From Methylococcaceae bacterium UBA7658 (GTDB lineage Bacteria > Pseudomonadota > Gammaproteobacteria > Methylococcales > Methylomonadaceae), in contig DLHW01000054.1 in the NCBI GenBank assembly GCA_002483425.1, positions 67,896 through 115,553 on the forward strand: a stretch of DNA of 47,658 nt, given 5' to 3'. The notes below the pieces were generated by a model that was given only the letters and a program-made list of their open reading frames with translations, did no database searches and had not been told where the DNA came from. The position numbers were made by a program, and so were the translations under genes. Below are positions 42,145-47,658 of this stretch, piece after piece. Each line of letters begins with the position of its first letter. The stretch's first letter is position 1.

Positions 42145-43755
42145 CTATGATCGATGTGAGCTAGTCATATCTAGCGCCACAGCTTCAGCGACCTTAATAC
42201 CGTCAACAGCGGCGGATAAAATTCCGCCCGCATAACCGGCGCCTTCCCCCGCCGGGTACAGCCCTTTGGTGTTGATACTTTGGTATTGGTCGTTGCGTTT
42301 GATACGGATGGGAGATGAAGTCCGCGTCTCAACACCGGTTAACACGGCATCAGGCATGGCGAATCCTGGGATTTTAAGGTCGAAAGCCGGGATGGCTTCC
42401 CGAATCGCCTCGATTGCATAATCCGGTAAGGCTGAATCAAGATTACACAAATGTACGTCAGGCAAATAGGAAGGCATGACTTTGCCGAATGCGGTCGAAG
42501 GCCGGTTTGCTAAAAAATCGCCCACCAATTGACCCGGCGCGGCATAAGACTTACCGCCGAGCACATAAGCATGCGCTTCCAAACGCCGTTGATAATCGAT
42601 GCCTGCTAAGGGATGACCCGGATAATCGTCCGGAGTTATACCGACGACGATGCCGCTGTTGGCGTTGCGTTCATTCCGCGAATATTGGCTCATGCCGTTG
42701 GTGACGACATGTTCGGCTTCCGATGTTGCCGCGACGACCGTTCCGCCGGGACACATACAAAAGCTGTAAACCGACCGCCCGTTAACACAATGGTGAACCA
42801 ATTTATAATCGGCGGCGCCTAAAATCGGGTTACCGGCATTGCTTCCGTACATACACTGGTCGATTAACGATTGCGGATGTTCGATCCGGAAACCGACCGA
42901 AAACGATTTGGCTTCGATATAAACGCCGTGATCGTATAACATTTTAAACGTATCGCGGGCGCTGTGGCCGACAGCCAGTACGACATGATTGCTTAAGATG
43001 GTTTCGCCGTTAGTTAACGTAACGCCTCGTACTTGACCGTTCTCGATTTCAATCCGGTCTACCCGGTTTTGAAAGCGGATTTCGCCGCCCAACGACTCAA
43101 TCGTCGCGCGCATATGTTCTACCATCGATACCAAGCGGTAAGTGCCGATGTGCGGTTTGCTGACGTATAAAATTTCCGGCGGCGCACCGGCTTTAACGAA
43201 TTCCGTTAATACCTTACGTCCGTAATGGTTGGGGTCTTTAATGCGTGTATACAGTTTGCCGTCGGAAAACGTACCCGCCCCGCCTTCGCCGAATTGCACG
43301 TTGGATTCGGGATTAAAAATGCCTTTCCGCCATAAACCGAAGGTGTCTTTGGTGCGCTCCCGTACTTCCTTGCCGCGTTCGAGAATAATCGGCCGAAAAC
43401 CCATCTGCGCCAGGATTAACCCGGCAAACAAGCCGCAAGGTCCCATGCCGATGACGACAGGTCGATTGGTAATATTTAAGGGTGCTTGGGTAACAAAGCG
43501 GTAGGAACAATCAGGGGTCAACGAGATTTTGGGATCGTTTTTAAAGCGTTCTAAAACCGCATTCTCGTTTTTTAATTCAACATCAAGGGTATAAATAAGA
43601 AAGACGGCTTTTTTATTGCGAGCATCATAGGCGCGGCGGAATATCTTAAAGGTGATCAGGTCTACTTCGATTATGTCTAATCGAGTCAGGATCGCGTCTT
43701 TGAGTGCGGATTCCGGGTGGTTTAGGGGGAGTTTGAGTTCGGTGATTCGGAGCAT
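42145..43755 (-). CDS. FAD-dependent dehydrogenase (COG2509-like)
   Basis: A flavoprotein of about 536 residues from the second ATG (MLRITELKLPLNHPE); an ATG three codons earlier at 43764 is also possible. Residues about 1-85 form a small N-terminal domain. The FAD loop VVIGMGPCGLFAGLILAQMG follows, then NVQFGEGGAGTFSDGKLYTR, a family signature, and near the end GLYPAGEGAGYAGGILSAAV. It belongs to the conserved COG2509 group of uncharacterised FAD-dependent dehydrogenases, whose substrate is not known. It appears monocistronic, lying between cysD and a DUF2905 gene in opposite orientation. Confidence 0.9.
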   Translation of the reverse strand: MLRITELKLPLNHPESALKDAILTRLDIIEVDLITFKIFRRAYDARNKKAVFLIYTLDVELKNENAVLERFKNDPKISLTPDCSYRFVTQAPLNITNRPVVIGMGPCGLFAGLILAQMGFRPIILERGKEVRERTKDTFGLWRKGIFNPESNVQFGEGGAGTFSDGKLYTRIKDPNHYGRKVLTEFVKAGAPPEILYVSKPHIGTYRLVSMVEHMRATIESLGGEIRFQNRVDRIEIENGQVRGVTLTNGETILSNHVVLAVGHSARDTFKMLYDHGVYIEAKSFSVGFRIEHPQSLIDQCMYGSNAGNPILGAADYKLVHHCVNGRSVYSFCMCPGGTVVAATSEAEHVVTNGMSQYSRNERNANSGIVVGITPDDYPGHPLAGIDYQRRLEAHAYVLGGKSYAAPGQLVGDFLANRPSTAFGKVMPSYLPDVHLCNLDSALPDYAIEAIREAIPAFDLKIPGFAMPDAVLTGVETRTSSPIRIKRNDQYQSINTKGLYPAGEGAGYAGGILSAAVDGIKVAEAVALDMTSSHRS

Positions 43756-44003
43756 TTTGGTCATTTAGCGCCATTTTTATGGGTGTTACTTTACCAGAAT
43801 TTTTTATTTAGACTCGCCGTACCCGCAGTGAGACGGGTATTCAGTGTCATGGGTGGCAATCTAAAGTCCATGTATGTAGTCTTGTTGGCACGGATTGCCG
43901 GAATGACGCTCTTAATTTAGACGTGTTATTGTATCCGGCAATGTAAAATAAATAACATTGACATATCGGTGAGTGAGTTCGCGGCAACGGAGGAAAAGTT
44001 GTT

Positions 44004-44216
44004 ATGACAGGAAAAATGATTACGCTTATGGGAATTGTATTAATCCTGATAGGACTGGCAATCACTTATGCACCCTGGCTGGTTAACTGGTTTGGCCGGT
44101 TGCCCGGCGATATCCGCATTCAGAATGAAAAAAGTTTTGTGTTTATTCCGATTGTTTCCATGATAGTCGTGAGCATTATCTTGACGTTGATCATCAATTT
44201 ATTTTTTAGGAAATGA
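44004..44216 (+). CDS. DUF2905-family small membrane protein
   Basis: A 70-residue protein with a GGAGG ribosome site upstream. Two membrane helices (about residues 5-24 and 46-67) flank the DUF2905 signature WFGRLPGDIRIQNEKSFVF. The family is widespread and of unknown function. It lies alone, divergent from the FAD dehydrogenase. Confidence 0.9.
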   Translation: MTGKMITLMGIVLILIGLAITYAPWLVNWFGRLPGDIRIQNEKSFVFIPIVSMIVVSIILTLIINLFFRK

Positions 44217-44349
44217 ACAACCTTCAGGATGAAGAGTGTATGCAGAAATATCTCTCCCATATACTCGCCCGATAGTCTACAGCCTTAGTTATATTTTTAG
44301 CCTTCCGATTTTGAAACGCTACAACTTCAAAGTTTGGTTTCCAGTGAGC

Positions 44350-46368
44350 TTACTTAATCCGCATTCCTGCCGATGCGCCTGCATCGGGGCTTAACACAAA
44401 AATATCTTTTCCTCCTGGACCTGCGGCCAGCACCATGCCTTCGGACGAGCCGAAACGCATTTTCCGCGCCGCTAAATTTGCCAAAACCACGGTTAACCGG
44501 CCTTCTAATTCTTCCGGCTTATAAGCCGATTTGATACCGGCAAATACGGTTCGTGTTTCGTCGCCGATATCGACGGTCAGTTTCAACAGCTTGTCCGCTT
44601 CCGGCACGGATTCGGCCTTGATGATTTTAGCGATACGCAGATCTAATTTGACGAAATCGTCGATCTGGATGGTTTCAGCGATAGGCTCGAATTGTTTGGC
44701 TTTGGGTTTACCGGTAATTTTTTCCAGATTTTCTTGTGAAGCGTCGATGATGGCGGCGATCTTGTCGGGTTCGACGCGGGTCATTAACGGTTTAAATTCG
44801 TTAATTGGATGATCGCCGATGAACTGAATCTCGTTAACCCAGCTTTGCGGCGCGATATTTAAAAACACTTCGGCTTCCTTGACTAAGGCCGGTAACACAG
44901 GCTTGAGATAAGCGGTGAGCACCCGGAACAGATTAAGCCCCAGCGTACAAACCTCGTGCAATTCGTGTTCTTTGCCGTCTGCTTTCGCGAGCAACCAGGG
45001 CTTTTTACCGTCAATATAAGCATTGGCCTTATCCGCCAAAGCCATAATTTCGCGCATAGCTTTAGCGAATTCGCGGGTTTCGTATAAACCGGCGATGGTT
45101 TCGCCGGCGTTGATGAATTCGGCAAAAAGAGCCGGTTCCGGGCAGTTGGCCGAAAGACGGTTGGCAAACCGTTTGCTGATAAAGCCGCTGCACCGGCTGC
45201 CGATATTCACAACCTTGCCGACTAAATCGGCGTTAACCCGCTGGCTGAAATCGTCGAAATTGAGGTCGATGTCGTCCACCCCGGCGCCGAGTTTGGCGGC
45301 GAAATAATACCGCAAATATTCCGGGTTAAGGTGGTCGAGATAAGTTCTGGCTTTAATAAAAGTCCCACGCGATTTAGACATTTTCTCGCCGTTCACAGTC
45401 AAAAAACCGTGCGCGAAAATGGCGCTTGGGGTTCTAAAATGTGCGCCGCTTAACATAGCCGGCCAAAATAGGGCGTGAAAATAAATAATGTCTTTGCCGA
45501 TGAAATGGTACAACTCGGCGTCGCTGTCTTTCCGCCAGAATTCGTTAAAATCCAAACCTTGTTTATCGCACAAGTTTTTAAAACTGGCCATGTAACCGAT
45601 CGGCGCATCCAGCCAGACATAAAAATATTTACCCGGTGCATCGGGAATTTCAAACCCGAAATAGGGCGCATCCCGGCTGATGTCCCATTGCTGGAGTCCG
45701 CCCCTCAGCCATTCAGCCATTTTATTACTGACTTCCGGCTGCAAATGCCCGTCCGTCGTCCATTCTTGCAACATCTCATTGAAGTTTTCCAGATTGAAAA
45801 AATAATGCACGGATTCTTTGGGAACGGGTTTTGCTCCCGAAATCGCGGATACGGCGTTTTTTAAGTCGGTCGGCGAATACGTCGAACCGCACACTTCGCA
45901 ACCGTCGCCGTATTGATCTTCCGCGCCGCATTTCGGACAATCGCCTTTAATAAAGCGGTCAGATAAAAACATTTTTTTGACCGGATCGTAACCTTGGGTG
46001 ATGGTGCGCGAGGTGATGTGACCGGCATCGCGCAGGCGTTCGTAAATTAACGACGAAAAAATTTTATTTTCTTCGGAATGGGTGCTGTGATAATTGTCGA
46101 ACGTTATGCCGAAAGCGGTAAAATCAGCGAGGTGTTCTTGCCATACTTGCGCGATGAGTTGTTCCGGCGTAATGCCTTCCTGGTCCGCTTTAAGCATAAT
46201 AGGCGTACCGTGAGTATCGTCCGCGCAGACGTAATAACAGGCGTTGCCGCGTTGTTTTTGGAAACGCACCCAGATATCGGTTTGAATATATTCGACTAAG
46301 TGGCCGATATGAATGGGGCCATTGGCGTAGGGCAGGGCGCTGGTTACGAGGATTTTACGGTTCGACAT
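44350..46368 (-). CDS. metG: Methionyl-tRNA synthetase (MetG)
   Basis: A 672-residue class I synthetase. It starts ILVTSALPYANGPIHIGHLV (HIGH at residues 20-23), has the zinc knuckle CPKCGAEDQYGDGCEVCG, and KMSKSRGTF. The anticodon-binding region and a C-terminal tRNA-binding (Trbp111/OB) domain follow, with IDDFVKLDLRIAKIIKAESV and FGSSEGMVLAAGPG. Length and layout match the dimeric E. coli type. Divergent from mrp, the common gammaproteobacterial metG-mrp arrangement, with 156 bases between. Confidence 0.98.
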   Translation of the reverse strand: MSNRKILVTSALPYANGPIHIGHLVEYIQTDIWVRFQKQRGNACYYVCADDTHGTPIMLKADQEGITPEQLIAQVWQEHLADFTAFGITFDNYHSTHSEENKIFSSLIYERLRDAGHITSRTITQGYDPVKKMFLSDRFIKGDCPKCGAEDQYGDGCEVCGSTYSPTDLKNAVSAISGAKPVPKESVHYFFNLENFNEMLQEWTTDGHLQPEVSNKMAEWLRGGLQQWDISRDAPYFGFEIPDAPGKYFYVWLDAPIGYMASFKNLCDKQGLDFNEFWRKDSDAELYHFIGKDIIYFHALFWPAMLSGAHFRTPSAIFAHGFLTVNGEKMSKSRGTFIKARTYLDHLNPEYLRYYFAAKLGAGVDDIDLNFDDFSQRVNADLVGKVVNIGSRCSGFISKRFANRLSANCPEPALFAEFINAGETIAGLYETREFAKAMREIMALADKANAYIDGKKPWLLAKADGKEHELHEVCTLGLNLFRVLTAYLKPVLPALVKEAEVFLNIAPQSWVNEIQFIGDHPINEFKPLMTRVEPDKIAAIIDASQENLEKITGKPKAKQFEPIAETIQIDDFVKLDLRIAKIIKAESVPEADKLLKLTVDIGDETRTVFAGIKSAYKPEELEGRLTVVLANLAARKMRFGSSEGMVLAAGPGGKDIFVLSPDAGASAGMRIK

Positions 46369-46524
46369 AAAGCAGAATTAGCAACACAAAAATAATCCGA
46401 CATTATGGCATAAAATCGGATTTTCTTGGCGGCTCGGCAAGCAATCGGCACGGAATACGGATTTTCTATAAAATAACGACTCTTAAAAATCGAACGCCTC
46501 TTTAATAAACCGAAAGCAAAATCC

Positions 46525-47616
46525 ATGACAGAACTTAGCAAAGCCGACGTAGAACAGTCCTTAAAAGCCTTTACCGATCCGAACCACGGACTCGACCTGA
46601 TGACCGCTAAATCGGTTAAAACGATCATGATTGAAAACAATCAAGTTAGCGTCAAAATCGAATTGGGTTATCCCGCCGGGAGTTATCATGCCGAACTGAA
46701 AACGGCGGTGGAAAATCACCTAAACAAACTGCCTGGCGTAGCGGGCGTTCGCGTCGAAGTTGGCTCGAAAATCATTGCTCATGCGGTACAGCAAACCTTA
46801 AAACCGCTCGCCAATATCAAAAATATCATCGCGATTGCTTCCGGCAAGGGCGGCGTTGGTAAATCGACCACATCGGTCAATCTGGCGCTAGCGTTGGCAG
46901 CGGAAGGCGCGCAAGTCGGCATCTTGGATGCGGATATTTACGGTCCCAGCATTCCGACGATGCTGGGCTTGTCCGGTTTGCCGGAAAGCAGGGATAACAA
47001 AACAATGATGCCAAAGGAAGCTTACGGTATTCAAACCATGTCTATCGGTTATCTGGTGGAAGCCGATCAAGCCGTAATTTGGCGCGGGCCGATGGTGACC
47101 AATGCTTTGCAGCAATTATTGCGGGATACCAATTGGAGCAACCTGGACTATCTGATTATCGACCTGCCGCCCGGCACCGGCGACATTCAGCTGACCTTAT
47201 CGCAGCAAATCCCAGTCAGCGGTGCGATTATTGTCACCACGCCACAGGACATCGCGCTTATCGATGCCCAACGCGGCCTGGCGATGTTCAATAAGGTCAA
47301 TGTGCCGGTGTTGGGCGTCGTCGAAAACATGAGCATACACATCTGTAGCCATTGCGGTCATGCTGAACCCATCTTCGGCGAAGGCGGCGGTAAAATCATG
47401 GCGGAAACCAACCACGTCGATTTCCTCGGTGCATTGCCTCTGGACATCAACATCCGCATCCAGGCCGATTCCGGACGACCGACAGTCGCAGCCGATCCTG
47501 ATAGTCAATCCGCGCAGATGTATAAAGCCATTGCAAGGAAAGCGGCGGCGAAATTGGCTTTAAGAACAAGGGATTTTTCGAGTAAATTTCCGACTATTGT
47601 GATTCAGAATACGTGA
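46525..47616 (+). CDS. apbC: Mrp/ApbC, iron-sulfur cluster carrier ATPase
   Basis: A 363-residue P-loop ATPase that carries Fe-S clusters to apo-proteins. An N-terminal DUF59/MIP18-like domain (about residues 1-95) is followed by IAIASGKGGVGKSTTSVNLA (deviant Walker A), LDADIYGPSIPTMLG, YLIIDLPPGTGDIQLTL and the cluster-binding C-x-x-C in HICSHCGHAEPIFGEGGG. The architecture and length are standard. It faces away from metG. No other Fe-S genes are visible before the window ends 42 bases later. Confidence 0.96.
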   Translation: MTELSKADVEQSLKAFTDPNHGLDLMTAKSVKTIMIENNQVSVKIELGYPAGSYHAELKTAVENHLNKLPGVAGVRVEVGSKIIAHAVQQTLKPLANIKNIIAIASGKGGVGKSTTSVNLALALAAEGAQVGILDADIYGPSIPTMLGLSGLPESRDNKTMMPKEAYGIQTMSIGYLVEADQAVIWRGPMVTNALQQLLRDTNWSNLDYLIIDLPPGTGDIQLTLSQQIPVSGAIIVTTPQDIALIDAQRGLAMFNKVNVPVLGVVENMSIHICSHCGHAEPIFGEGGGKIMAETNHVDFLGALPLDINIRIQADSGRPTVAADPDSQSAQMYKAIARKAAAKLALRTRDFSSKFPTIVIQNT

Positions 47617-47658
47617 TGAAGTAGACATAGATAGAGGCGGGTAGCTATTGATTCGGCC

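Noticed and set aside
43820..43839. Small TACCCG/CGGGTA hairpin
   Set aside because: It lies upstream of, not after, the neighbouring genes and has only a 6-bp stem without a T run.
1..47658. tRNA genes or CRISPR arrays
   Set aside because: No T-loop signature with a matching acceptor stem and no regularly spaced direct repeats were seen by eye.

Overview
The window looks like chromosome of a gammaproteobacterium with moderate GC content, most likely a methanotroph of the Methylococcales (Methylobacter-like). I infer this from protein flavour, a ThiS-ThiG fusion, a PEP-CTERM protein, an hrcA-grpE-dnaK-dnaJ-dapB cluster controlled by CIRCE, and an mnmG-rsmG-parA-parB block typical of an origin-proximal region. 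No rRNA, tRNA or CRISPR array was recognised.

Layout. 1-4.2 kb: end of kdpC, one or two tiny ORFs, then kdpD and kdpE (potassium sensing). 4.2-7.2 kb: a decay zone with IS1-like and IS3-like transposase remnants, a dead vapC toxin gene and a polysaccharide flippase broken by two frameshifts. 7.3-16 kb: a methyltransferase, a DUF481 outer-membrane protein, an NlpC/P60 lipoprotein, an RND efflux pair and a class 3 lipase. 16.2-18.2 kb: a membrane-anchored TPR protein interrupted by one in-frame TGA, then a tiny DUF7230-type gene. 18.3-23.2 kb: mnmG, rsmG, parA, parB and convergent trmB. 23.3-25.1 kb: a small accessory islet with a YefM antitoxin, a frameshifted YoeB toxin and a TIR-domain protein. 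25.2-28.5 kb: hisC, aroG and the thiS-thiG fusion on the minus strand. 28.9-29.7 kb: another IS1-family remnant. 29.9-35.9 kb: the hrcA-grpE-dnaK-dnaJ-dapB heat-shock operon, with a readable promoter and CIRCE operator. 36-39 kb: small membrane and secreted proteins, a DUF1097 protein, a MITE-like inverted repeat and a PEP-CTERM protein. 39.4-42 kb: cysD-cysN sulfate adenylyltransferase. 42-47.6 kb: an FAD-dependent dehydrogenase, a DUF2905 protein, metG and divergent mrp.

The most exciting item is the protein at 24106-25110. Its first ~155 residues match the N-terminal (Clp_N) domain of the type VI secretion ATPase ClpV/TssH, the part that recognises the contracted sheath. The AAA+ motor is missing and is replaced by a TIR domain. 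This suggests a sensor-effector protein that reads contracted sheaths (T6SS, or possibly contractile phage tails) and fires a TIR enzyme.

Many accessory genes are broken by a single lesion while the housekeeping genes are intact. This fits real decay of accessory DNA, though some frameshifts could be assembly errors.
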